This document shows positions 23,431 through 34,005 of a stretch of DNA of 64,000 nt, piece by piece (the first letter of the stretch is position 1; each line of letters opens with the position of its first letter). The notes under the pieces are model-generated. The model had not been told where the DNA came from and did no database searches. It saw nothing but the letters and a program-made list of their open reading frames with translations. This DNA comes from Solenopsis invicta (lineage: Eukaryota; Arthropoda; Insecta; Hymenoptera; Formicidae), in NCBI RefSeq assembly GCF_016802725.1, contig NC_052679.1:14749635-14813634 (forward strand). The letters are read 5' to 3'. The position numbers were made by a program, and so were the translations under genes.

Positions 23431-24904
23431 TATTACTTTTATGAAGCAATGTTTCCCACCCAGTCAATAACCACTTCCCCAATACAAAGAAAGGTTTCGT
23501 CACATTAATAATCTAATAAAGAAGTATCTCAAATGTGCACGGATGCACGTAATTACCGCACCACAAATTGAGTGTATCGCGAATTAGAAATATCGCGCTG
23601 GTAAATTACTACGAAACGAAACAGTCAGTTGACAAATGACCACGCTGAGAAATCTCGATCGAGCCTCGTCGGAGCGTCCGTATTATCTTCTTGTAATGGC
23701 TGCTGCGAACTTAGCTGCCAGCGGCACGACGCCGAAATAATTCAAAGATACAAATTGCCCGCAAAACGAGCTCGCTTCCAGAGATCGATGCTCGTGGCAA
23801 CGCGGCGTACGGGAGTATCGCGAATATATTTCGCGCGTTGTGCGTCGATACATTTATTCGGCGATCGAGCGCACCGTCTGAGATATTGCACGTAAAATTT
23901 TATTGTTTACTATGAATGATTACACGGTACGAGACTTCGGCGATTCTATTTAAGAATCAAAATATAAATTTCTTTACAAATTGCTGATGGACGTCTACTT
24001 CTCTATTTCAAAGCGGTTGGGTTAGATGGAACTACAGTTAGTTTTATAAACAGTAAAAAATAAAAACAGCAAAAATAAAAACAAGTATTCGCAATGTAAT
24101 AACTAAAAGCAAAATATAAAACGCGAATAAAAAGCGTGTTGTTCTTTCGGTATATTGTTCTTCTCTCTGCGAAAAAAGATATTGCAATAATATTTATACC
24201 TTTATCTTCTATCATTGATATACATTTTTTTGCTCGTATCCCATATGTAAACAATATCTTTTATGATTTTACATATGGCAAATGTTTATAATAATAAAAA
24301 GATGCACGTTGCTAGTTTAAATAAGAATTTATCTTAAATTTATTAATTATTGAATATACAAAAGTTTATATAAATATAACAATTTTTTAAATTGCACGAT
24401 AATATTTTGTTTTCATTCGTAAAGTGAGAATGATAATAAAATCGCAAAAATGGAATCGTGACGTGTCGTCTGGAATTTTCTGTAGAAGCAAACTGCAACT
24501 TCCATGCAAGCGGAATTCCAGATTGCGCGGATAATCAAGCATGACAATATCCGATCTCACGTTGACATAACTTTTTTTGAAACTAGTCACGAGAGGCGAT
24601 TAAAAGTTTGACATTTTTCGAGAGTCTCGCGGCACACAGCGTGATTTTTTTATTAGCATTATTTTTCCATGATTGATGCATCTCATTCGCCTAACCAATT
24701 CGCTGTTACATAGTTTCAGCGGATAGCAGAACGTAAATTGAAACATCGTGACGGGAAAAATATTTATAGTAGAAACTATTTTCTAAATCGGAATCAGTAC
24801 AAATCAATGAATAACAGTGAGTCATTTTTTGATACTATACTTACAATTATAGAAGAAAATCACTAAGCGAGGAAATAATAATAAATTCGATAAGTCGTTT
24901 CTCG
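23431..24904. other. spacer with a GC-rich block at 23,590-23,930
   Basis: The 88-codon frame in the GC-rich block (23,629-23,895) begins at TTG and is unrecognised. The remainder is AT-rich with no structure seen. Confidence 0.4.
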
Positions 24905-25700
24905 TCCTCTTAAAGCGACACGTTTACCTTTATATTTCTCGGAAATTAAATTTACATTGTACTGATAAAAACATGATCTGCTTAGATAATTAACGAAATG
25001 AAAGCCCATAGTTCACACATTCATGACTTCTTTTTAAAATTTACTAAACACAAATTTAAAAAAAAAAAAAGAATAAAACTTGCACAACCTTTCTTTGTAA
25101 ATTACATACAACAGTTTAAACAATAACGAGTATAACACTGATAACATGATCAATACATATTTGAAGCTGAAACTGTTTTGTTTATATTTTTCTCTTTCAT
25201 ATTTTCTTCGTATAGGAAATCTTCAACTACAATATTGACAAATGTTTCATGAATTTTTTCACATTTTCTTTAAGATGAGAAAAATAGCGTCAGACCCACG
25301 TATATACTAGGACACCAAAAAACAAACAAAAAACGCATAAAGTGAAAGGGTTCAATTCTAGTCTTTTACTTTTATCCGCTTTGTTGTTTAATACATAAAA
25401 ATATATTTTATTACTTTGTTTGTTTTACAGCTAACTCCTACCTTGGAACCGTGGCTGAATTCTGCCATTGCTACCTGCTGTGCCAGTTTTTAGGACCTAA
25501 TTTTTCAGACGCTCTTTTTAGATTACGTTGCGAAAATATTATTATGAAATACGAAACGTAGTATTATAAGAACTGCTATAGCAACTGATAGAAGAAATTT
25601 TCTAATTTGTATTCATGTTTTTAAAGTTTTACTTTTAGCTTTTAAGAAATATTATTTAAAAGCAAAATAAAATGTCGGTATTAATGAATTTCGTCTATCA
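24905..25700. repeat. dispersed repeat R2, copy B
   Basis: Aligns with copy A: TTTCTCGGAAATTAAATTTAC, ATAATTAACGAAATGAAA, ACTGTTTTGTTTATATTTTT, GAAATCTTCAACTACAATAT, CTACCTGCTGTGCCAGTTTT and CTGATAGAAGAAATTTTC...TTTAAGAAATATTATTT. Same orientation. Noticeably diverged from A, so neither is a recent insertion. Confidence 0.7.
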
Positions 25701-25904
25701 TCAGTGATATGTCAGTGATATGTTTCTCTGTGATAGCATACTGATACTGGTCAATAAGAATACTCCTTTCGTAATCGAAATCATTAGAAAGAAAACAGTG
25801 AATAGTCGCTAATAATTATAAATACAACACTGCAAATCGGTAAGATTTCGTAGATTCAGATTTAGTAGGACACTTATTATGAATTGTTTCATAATACACT
25901 TGTA
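25701..25904. other. spacer
   Basis: A short tandem of TCAGTGATATG occurs near 25,701-25,723. Nothing else seen. Confidence 0.4.
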
Positions 25905-26091
25905 CAGTCGTGTTCATTATAGTTGCGACACTTTTTCTTCGATGGTTTTTGGAATGTAGTCTTGCTCATCAAGCGGCGAACGTAATTAGTTGAATCCTCA
26001 AGTAAGAACCAATCATGTTTTCAGCTCTCGTTATAGTTGCGCGTTCAGAAACGCATCTAAGAAAGTGTCGCAACTATAATGAACACGACTG
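25905..26091. mobile_element. 187-bp Tc1-like MITE
   Basis: Perfect 30-bp terminal inverted repeats begin CAGTCGTGTTCATTATAG and continue through TTGCGACACTTT at both ends. TA flanks both sides (25,903-25,904 and 26,092-26,093), the standard Tc1/mariner target duplication. A further TTATAGTTGCG copy lies inside at about 26,031. The length excludes a transposase, so it was mobilised in trans. The perfect repeats suggest it is younger than the mariner relics nearby. Confidence 0.93.
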
Positions 26092-26093
26092 TA

Positions 26094-27044
26094 CGTACAA
26101 ATTGTAAAAGCATTTGCAAAATTTTCTTTTTTAAAAAAATTGCATTCTTTATCTTTACATTGAAAATAAATACTTCTTTCGTATCTATTTTTTTATCGTA
26201 TATCTTCGATCACATTTCTTTCCTCGCAATAGATCTAAAACTTAAAATAACGAATAAGATAGCAGGAAGTAGCAGTGGGTCTTCTTGAAGTAGATTACAG
26301 TGTGATTACGTGCTATATAAGAGCATTAGACAGGGGCTTCCTTCTGTACATAACGTGGTCGATGTATGTTGGCTAAGAAATATTGAGAGAGTTGATAGAA
26401 GAATCGATACACCTAAAAGGATGAGAAAGTCAGAATGTAAGAATTTTTTTTTAATCCAAAATAGTTGCATTATTATCATCCATATCAATCTACAATCAAT
26501 GTAAGAAAATATTGATAAAATTATAATCATTAGATATCGAAAAAATTATAATAACTAAATAAATAGAAATGTAAAAATGGAGTGAAATTCGATAATTTGC
26601 AGCTTCATATCCCATATTTGTTGACTGATGTCACTTTTTAATACACACAGAAAAATACTATCAAGAAAAGCGATTAATTTAATTTACTTTTTTTCTGTTT
26701 CTTTAACAAAGAAATATTTTCTTAATAATGGTTTTAAAATACATTCATCACAAATTGTAGAAAAACTCATACTACGGATTTAAAAAAAAATTTATACCCT
26801 TTCGAAAATTATTATAAAATTGTAACAAAAAAGAGTTAGAAATAAGCAAATTAAATTTTTATTTTATCTTAATACTCTTGATTAAAGTAATAAATTACTA
26901 TAAAATTCAGAATATATTTTGAATAAATTTGATGCTAATGATAAATTTAGATTTGAAAAAATACAAATTCAATTGTTGCAAATAAAATGGCCGTTTTTCG
27001 AGTTTGAATTTAAACTTTGTTTGACACTTAATATACATCTTATC
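26094..27044. other. AT-rich spacer
   Basis: Open frames at 26,079-26,530 overlap on both strands and are not recognisable. ACACACAGAAAAATACT near 26,645 is inverted at about 29,118-29,136 (AATATTTTTCTGTGCG). These might be the ends of a larger element containing the mariner relic, but I see no support between them. Confidence 0.4.
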
Positions 27045-27472
27045 AATCAAAATAGTCTCCATTTATCTCAATATACTTATTCTAATGTGATACAAGCGCA
27101 TCAATAGAAATCTCACGTAGAAATTGGAAGAGTGATATACAAGAAATTCGTTGAACGTACATTTCATGTCACTTTCTGTTGAAAACACTTTTTCACTCGA
27201 AAAACTATTCAGATGGTTGAACAAATGATAATCTGTTGACAAATGATCAGAAAAATAAAGTAGATGAGGAAGAACTTCACATTTGTCTTCTGTTAATTTT
27301 TGTAACAGTTTGTTTTGCAACATGCGGGCTAACGTTATCGTGGAGCAATGACATATTGCATCTATTTAATAATGCAATTCAATACGCATTTTTTCCCATC
27401 ACAACGTCAATTTCTTTGCAGTATGTCAACATTTATAGTTTCATACTTTTTCAAAAACAAAAAATTCGCACA

Positions 27473-27868
27473 CAGGGAAAAAAAAGATTTGTTAAAACTA
27501 ACAATAAGAATTTCACTGATTCAGCAGATCCACAGCCGTAATACACGGCTAGTTTTCTATATTAAAATAGCAAAATTTTATAGTTAAATAAAGTTAGCGA
27601 TTACAACTAATCAAATTTGTTAAAATAGCACAGTAAATTTGTGAATACAGCGAGACAACTTTTTATGAAAATCAATCGGAAATATGAATTAAAATTTTTA
27701 ATAAAACTGCTAGCTAAGATGGTGCATACTTTTGCTGCTGTAATAGAAAAAATTAGTTACGTTAGCAATTTTTATTGTAGCAAAGTACTAATTGCATTAA
27801 CAATTCATTTATTATTTTCAGACATAATTTCTTTGTTAAATTATCAAATCTTCTTAGTTATAGGTGTT
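27473..27868. mobile_element. about 396-bp insertion inside the mariner relic
   Basis: The mariner sequence is continuous across this stretch if it is removed. The 11-bp word AAATTCGCACA is present on both sides (27,462-27,472 and 27,869-27,879), as expected of a target-site duplication. The insert is AT-rich with no frame. It starts CAGGGAAAAAAAAG, and I see no matching inverse at the other end, so the class is undetermined. A duplication of 8-11 bp would fit a hAT- or Mutator-like element. Confidence 0.65.
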
Positions 27869-27924
27869 AAATTCGCACAGCAAACTATAATTTGACTGAT
27901 TCACCCAATCTCCTTCTTCTTTAA

Positions 27925-28163
27925 CCTTTAACCACTCTGGTGGGGTACAAACGTACCCCACACAATTTCGCGTGACGGAATTGTAATCAAATTTATAATT
28001 ATTTTTTAAATCACTTCTCTAAAATTTAAATGAAGAAGCGAAAGAAATTTTTTCAATTTTTTCTAATGAAATAAACCCGATTGCTCTATCCTTTTCCATT
28101 TTTCCACAAAAAATTCACAAAGTTAGGCTTCGTTCTGACACTTCTAGCCAGAGTGGTTAAGGG
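27925..28163. mobile_element. 239-bp piggyBac-like MITE inside the mariner relic
   Basis: Ends read CCTTTAACCACTCTGG and, inverted, CCCTTAACCACTCTGG. TTAA lies exactly outside each end (27,921-27,924 and 28,164-28,167), the diagnostic piggyBac target duplication. Next to the left end is a hairpin, TGGGGTAC-AAAC-GTACCCCA. There is no coding capacity. Removing it rejoins the transposase reading between the PKPSAT and GDWVN regions, so it landed in an already existing mariner copy. Confidence 0.9.
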
Positions 28164-28765
28164 TTAAACAAGACCACCATACAGCCAATCAAATCTTACG
28201 TGGCTGAAGGTTTCGGCATGTATTTCGGAACTTGGTCAGCATCTAACCATTGCGCAGAACGTTGACGATTGTCATAAGGAGTCCACTTCTCATCACATTT
28301 TACTATTCAACATTTCTTCATTATTGGGTTGGAAAAGCAAAGAAGAGCTGATTTTCATGCGGCGAAGCTTGTCTCTCATTCAGTTCATGTGATAACCACT
28401 TATCAAACTTTGTCACTCTTTTTCATGACCTGGCGACGTCGAGGAACAGTCGAATAGTTAACGCTGATACTGTGTGCACTATCTCGAACGAATAAATGCG
28501 AGTCTGCTTCAACCATATCTTTCACAACATTACCATCAACCATTGATGGCGCATAGCTGCGAGGCGAATTGTAAAAGTTCGTATCACTAGACCGAAACTT
28601 TTTGAACCAACGTGATTTGATCTGGTAGTTCAATCACTTACAGAACTTCTCGCAAAAATAGTGTTTCATGTTTCACGTTGTCTCGGTCGCACTATGATCA
28701 AGTTTAAATTCGTACAAGGACATTATATTCGCATTTCCTTACTTTCCAACGATGCAAATACTGTG

Positions 28766-29832
28766 ATAAAAGTTACGCATGCAAATCCACGTGTAAGACG
28801 TATACTTTTCAAATGTCATATATTCAACAGCTGCATGGAAAAAAAAGCTGACTTGGCCGGGAAATTTAAATGATGAAAAACGACCTTTTCTCATCTACAA
28901 CGATGTTTACTTAATTCTAACATATTTTTTTCTCTATGTACAAGTTTATTTTAAATAAATATAATATTTAGAAGTTTATTTTAAATAAGTATATGTATAT
29001 ATTTATTTTAACTAATAACTTTAATGTTTTTTTTAAGATTGTTATTAAAAAGATATTCCAGCGCTAACCATTATTTAAATAAGAAAACTAAAAGTTAATC
29101 GTTTTTCTTAACACAAAAATAATATTTTTCTGTGCGTACTAATGTTGAAATATTATATATGTATGTTTATTATTATGCATGCATACTCCATGTAATTGAG
29201 AACTGTATGTTGAAAATAAAAGAGTAGTTTGTCGCAAATTTTTTATTTCACAATTATAAAAGTAAAAGTGTCAAAAAATACAAAAGAGTCGGATAAATAT
29301 ATAATATATAAAAATGTTTTTGATTTCCTAATTTTTCAAAAATAATACATTTTATGTATTTCATTACAGTATTTCTTTAAAAAAGTATTTTTGTATAAAA
29401 AAAATTACTTCAAACTTTTATTTATTTTCTTTTTCTATTTTAATTTTATTCCAATGATTTAAAATATACAAAATTATTAATATATTATAAAATTTAAGTT
29501 CGAGAGACCATATTGCTCTTTCGATTCTAATGTACGTTCAAATACTAAATGTAAGTAGTTTGATTGTTAAATTACATGACATTTTATACATACAGACATA
29601 CATAAATGCAGGGTATTAAGTCTGTTTTCACCGTTTGTATTTAAAAAACGGTTTAACGTTATAAAAACCGCGAAATGCTTTTGATTATTTCGAGAGGCTA
29701 CTTTATTCTGCAAATTCCGATAAATGAGTAGCCTCTTGAACTGATAAAATACGTTTTTCATGTTTTTTCATAATTTTGAATTGTTTTCAAAATATATAGG
29801 GTGAAGAAAACTTGTATATATGTACACATGCA
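28766..29832. other. AT-rich spacer downstream of the mariner relic
   Basis: Mariner 5' untranslated and terminal-repeat remains may extend to about 28,880. Two tandem copies of AGTTTATTTTAAATAA lie at 28,942-28,994. No gene seen. Confidence 0.45.
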
Positions 29833-29834
29833 TA

Positions 29835-29982
29835 TACAGAGTGTTCATTAATGGTTGCCCCCACGTTTTACCATAAGAGCACGCATTTATTATTTCTAAT
29901 ATAATAATATATTAGAAATACATATCCGTCGGTAAATCATGCTCCTATGGTAAAAAATACAATCATTAATGAACACCCTGTA
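29835..29982. mobile_element. 148-bp palindromic MITE (TACAGGGTGTTC type)
   Basis: Ends TACAGAGTGTTCATTAATG and CATTAATGAACACCCTGTA are inverted copies with TA outside both. The similarity continues inward (CCATAAGAGCA / TGCTCCTATGG), and the centre TATTTCTAATAT-AATAAT-ATATTAGAAATA is itself a hairpin, so the whole element can fold on itself. TIR sequence and TA flanks fit Tc1/mariner. Confidence 0.9.
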
Positions 29983-29984
29983 TA

Positions 29985-31114
29985 TGTATGCACGTATGCG
30001 TATGCGCATGGGTGTAAATTTGTATTGTACTGTTAATAAATTGCTCTTATTAACGTTTATTTTCTAAAAATAAGATTATAAAAATTCCCTCTTACGAACG
30101 CTTTTTATACTCACTGCATGTAAATTATCTAATAAGAAAAGTATATATGCAATTGCAAAAATCCGCGACATATTCCGATCACTGAGCTAAGAAGAATATG
30201 AAAAGTCGGGAAAGTTAACACGAATATTATGTATTCAAGTACAAAGTGGGATCGATGTTTGCACACGACTAAGATTAATGGGCGTGGAGTTTGACGGCTG
30301 ATGGGGTCTTCGGTCCCTTCGTGGCCTTTTCTCGTACCTTTTCTTCCTCCCGCCGAAGGCGCTAACCTTCCGACTAACCGCCAGAGTTCATCCTGACGAT
30401 GGATGATTTGCATGTTGGTCGTCGGAAGTTATTTTACGATTTGAACTTAGAAGGTTCGCCCAACCTAATTCTGATGCGACCTCTTCTCTTTAAAATATCT
30501 AGTCGAAAAGTCTTAGTCTGCTCGAAGCGAATTACGTGACCAAGAAGAGATTACTTGAATACGTTTATATGGATTTCGCAGAATTATACTATCCAGCAAA
30601 CGTGACGAATCGATTAATTCGAGAATAATAATAATAAGCTCTGGCTAACGAATCTAATTTAACAACGGACTTTATAGCGATATTAATCAAATGTGAAGGA
30701 GACTAATGAAAATCGATTTATTAAGCATATTTATTAATTAGCACAAGCCAACAATTTGATGTAGTCAACACAAATATTTAGAAAAAATGTAGAGAGTTAT
30801 AAACCGTGACACGGTGTATACTCGTTAAATGCGTTCGTTGATTAAGGTCGCATTGCATTCATTAGTACAATGTAATAACGAGAACAATGAGATAAATTTA
30901 ATTTATCAAAACTCGCTGTTTATGTGAGTTTATGTTTGTTAAAAATATTGAATTATTGCATATTTTTTTATTACGTGAGTCTAACCCTAATTATGTAGAG
31001 CTTTATATATTTATATATTTATATATTTATATAAACACACATCTATGCGATAATATATACTTATACCAGATTCTATTATAATTTAAAAACGTAATGTTTT
31101 TTTAAATAAATATA
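29985..31114. other. spacer with a GC-rich block at 30,200-30,700
   Basis: The minus-strand frame 30,129-30,413 starts at a true ATG (94 codons) but has a hydrophobic AT-coded tail and no recognised domain. It overlaps a perfect octamer ATTTGCAT (30,406-30,413), the consensus for POU factors. Alternating purine-pyrimidine sequence lies at 29,980-30,010, and a TATATATT tandem at 31,007-31,034. Confidence 0.4.
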
Positions 31115-32059
31115 CAAATAGAGAACCGCAATAGTAGAGAAAACTCTAATAACGACATAGGTCTCCTAGAGGAATTGTAAGATCTCCTAAAGCGATCTTC
31201 TCAAAAATTAACTATTACAGTTTATTGATACTAATAACAATACAATCCATTTAATTAAAGAATTAAAAATACATAATTTATATATCCATGGCTTTATTCT
31301 ATATAAAAATTTGTTAAAAATAAATTCTTCAAACCAAAAATAGTATTCTTGTAATTTTCTGTTGCAAATTGGGTAGTTTTTCAATTTTATTTGAAAATAT
31401 AATACTGAATCTTATTACACTTTATTACAATATATAGAAATTCTGAAACTACTTGTAGACTTATCTGTCATTAGAATGACTCCTGCCTTCGTCTGATTGT
31501 TATCACAGAATTTTTATTTTCAAAGAATAATCTTTTTATTCTCAATATTCGATGAACGAATCTTCTGTAATTTGTACCAATTTTGTAAACTTTTAATATT
31601 TTTATCATCATGATTATAATAACGATAACCTTCACTGAAATTATCAATGCAGAAAATGTCATATAAAATTTATTTAAATGCATTAGCAAATTTATTAATT
31701 ATTTATTTAAACTAAGATATTGTAAAATTTATTTAGCGAGATCTGTTTGAAATATTATGTTTACACTCGTAATAAAATTTATTTTATAAAACGAATTTTA
31801 ATTAACAAATTGTTCACACATTGTTTCTTTAAGCATTATTTAATAAAAACTATATTATTAAACTTTGTAATCAATATAAAATTTTGTATTCTGTATAAAA
31901 CAATATAATCCAGTTAAAAAATAGAAATGTTATGACAAATAATAACGTCTATTATTATCATAATAAAATTTAAAAGTGAATATCTTTTCAATTTAGACAT
32001 AAAATGATGGTTGTTTTATTTTTCTTGTTATATACATATACATACACACATATATATAA

Positions 32060-32470
32060 ATGATTAAATCAATTTTCAATACTGGTATTGATTAAAATAT
32101 AGTTCTAATAATGACATTAATATTTAACAAAATTAATCCAAATTCCAGTAAAAATGATATGCTAAAATATAAAGAATTAAAAAAATTATTAAGTAAGTTT
32201 AACATAAAGATAAGTTGTTGAATGTACAGAACAGCTTAGATTGAATTTTTACAAAATTTATTATTACATTTGATATTAATCATGAAATAATGTAATTTTA
32301 AAATCTCGTGATTTACTATAACATTACAAAAAATAATGAAAAAGTACTTGTTAATTTTTAAATAATTATAATTTTTGTAAAATTATAACATTATTAGTAA
32401 ATTGTTATAAAAAATAACGTTAACGGTATTAGTTATATATAAAAAAAAAAACGAGCGCGCCAAGTACGTT
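32060..32470. repeat. AT-rich dispersed repeat X, copy 2
   Basis: Aligns with the two halves of the copy at 22,490-23,430, including the shared TAATGTAATTTTAAAATCT and CATTACAAAAAA words. It ends near a TAACGTTAACGG motif and an A-run. No frame. It sits inside R2 copy D, so it is the later insertion. Confidence 0.4.
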
Positions 32471-32979
32471 ACTGCAAAAGATTTTACCCATCTTTGATTT
32501 TATCTGTCACATAATCATCCCATTTGACCACATTGCGATTGACCACAGTCATTTAGAGCAGCCGATGTAATTTGCAACAGTTTTTCTACTGTTTAACACT
32601 GTAAGTGGCTGGTAGTCAATTGTAACGTCGTCAAGAAACTCCCAACCCATCGGTAATAAATATACTTGGAATATTTTTGATTTCATTTCTTTTTGATGAT
32701 ATTATATTTGGTTTTATCTATTGCAGTTTTGGCATATTACAAAAAAATATACTTGGAGCATTTTTTTTACATTTTTAGTGTTTTTTTAGGCGGTCATATA
32801 AGACAGAACAAAAGGCACAGCATTATGAAATCTATTTATTATATTAATAATCTAACTCTAGTTTTTATATATTATTGCACTATATACTGCATCTTGCGAA
32901 ATAGAATAATTTTTTGTATAACATAAATTAGCAAACACCGTTTTAATCGTAGGCTTCTAGGAATGCTCACATACATTAA

Positions 32980-33521
32980 CTTTTAAACTCAATACATTCG
33001 GCGTTTTAAACACGGTCAGAGAGATCCATGCAACTTTGAAAAGTCATAACTTTGATTCAAATCAATATTTTTCAACTTTTTTTTTTTAATGGATGTTCAG
33101 AGTTTTAGAGATGTAACTGAATAAACGGCATTGCCAAAAATGATCTATTGTGAAATTATTAAGCAAAAATAAAGATTTGTAAAACATTTTACTTTTTAAA
33201 TTAAATCATATCTCTGCAATAAAATCTTTTAAAGACTTTATAACACGGTATTTTAAAGTTAAAGATTGATACTTTTAAGAAAATGTTATGATAGTGTCAT
33301 TCCTCTTTAAATTATAATTATGAAACAAGAAAAATATGATGACAAAGAAATTTACTTCCGTTTGAATTTTAGTTGAGCTCTGAAGCTGATCAATGTCGCG
33401 ATAGTGAAGATTTTGAACTTTTTCTTCCCTTAAACCGAGTTTTCTATCCTGTTCCCTCTTTACACAGTAAGTAATTGAAATTTCGTGCAGGGTCTGCCAG
33501 ATCCAGTGTTGTGTTTAAGGG
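32980..33521. mobile_element. 542-bp piggyBac-like non-autonomous element
   Basis: Flanked exactly by TTAA (32,976-32,979 and 33,522-33,525). Its ends read CTTTTAAACTCAATACAT and, inverted, CCCTTAAACACAACACTG, an imperfect terminal inverted repeat. The empty site is visible: copy C of R2 reads TTCATTAACTTGTAC straight through where this copy is interrupted. No transposase frame. Confidence 0.8.
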
Positions 33522-34005
33522 TTAACTTGTAAGTATTTTGTACAGATGATTCATGTGAAAGAAAGATAAAGCATTATTGCCTACTACAATAACGCTCGAA
33601 AGTAATTTGTAGAAAGCATTTTGGCACCATTTGGCAAGAAAAATGGTTGTTCTTCAAATGTTCGATATATATATAAAGTTTATTTTGTTAAGAAAAGATA
33701 TTAAAATATATAATTTTTGTTTTATTAATGAGTTTTCCTTACTTGAAAGTCCTTTTATTTGAAAACTGAGAACTTTGAAACCTTAAAATATTTTTGCGCG
33801 CTATTATCGTCGATTTTATGGCTCATTTCTCAATCAAACGTAATTATTGCCAAATTAAAAATTATATTTTAAAAAGTGCTATATTATCTGATAGAAGACA
33901 CTTTCTAGTTTGTATTTATATTTCCAAAATTTTATTTTTAGTTCCTGTTTAAGAAATACACGTGGAAAACGAAGTTATGTGTCAGTTTTCAGTTTTCCTC
34001 TTTTT

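Larger units (their letters stand above)
27045..28765 (-). pseudogene. mariner transposase relic, interrupted by two insertions
   Basis: On the minus strand this is a nearly full-length mariner (DD34D) transposase in pieces. Around 28,760-28,690 is YEFKLDHSATE, the start of the HTH region, followed by WFKKFRSSDT near 28,610-28,580. Next come a second HTH with VEADSHLFVRD and STVPR, and CDEKW with the first catalytic Asp codon at 28,292-28,294. LHDN (Asp codon 27,337-27,339), then STDYHLF (Asp codon 27,231-27,233), then a C-terminal FNEFL...IEINGDYFD region complete it. The last two Asp codons start 106 nt apart instead of 105, a one-base frameshift, and other stops are present. Two stretches are foreign (27,473-27,868 and 27,925-28,163). 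It is dead. The residues resemble the mariner lineage fused in vertebrate SETMAR and common in Hymenoptera. Confidence 0.92.
31115..34005. repeat. dispersed repeat R2, copy D, broken by insertions
   Basis: The left part (31,115-31,400) has ACATAGGTCTCCTAGAGG and the ATATATCCATGGCTTTATTC block shared with copies A-C. The middle part (32,690-32,979 and from 33,522) matches copy C (GACAGAAC, CATTATGAAATCTATTTA, TCACATACATTAACTT). The right part (33,870-34,005) has CTGATAGAAGACACTTTC and TTTAAGAAATACACG. Between them lie repeat X copy 2 and a piggyBac-like element. All parts are in one orientation and order, so this is one old, split copy. Confidence 0.65.

Noticed and set aside
26643..29137. CACAGAAAAATA at 26,645 and its inverse at 29,120 as ends of one large element around the mariner relic
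   Set aside because: Only about 14 bases match, no target duplication is visible, and nothing in between supports a larger unit.
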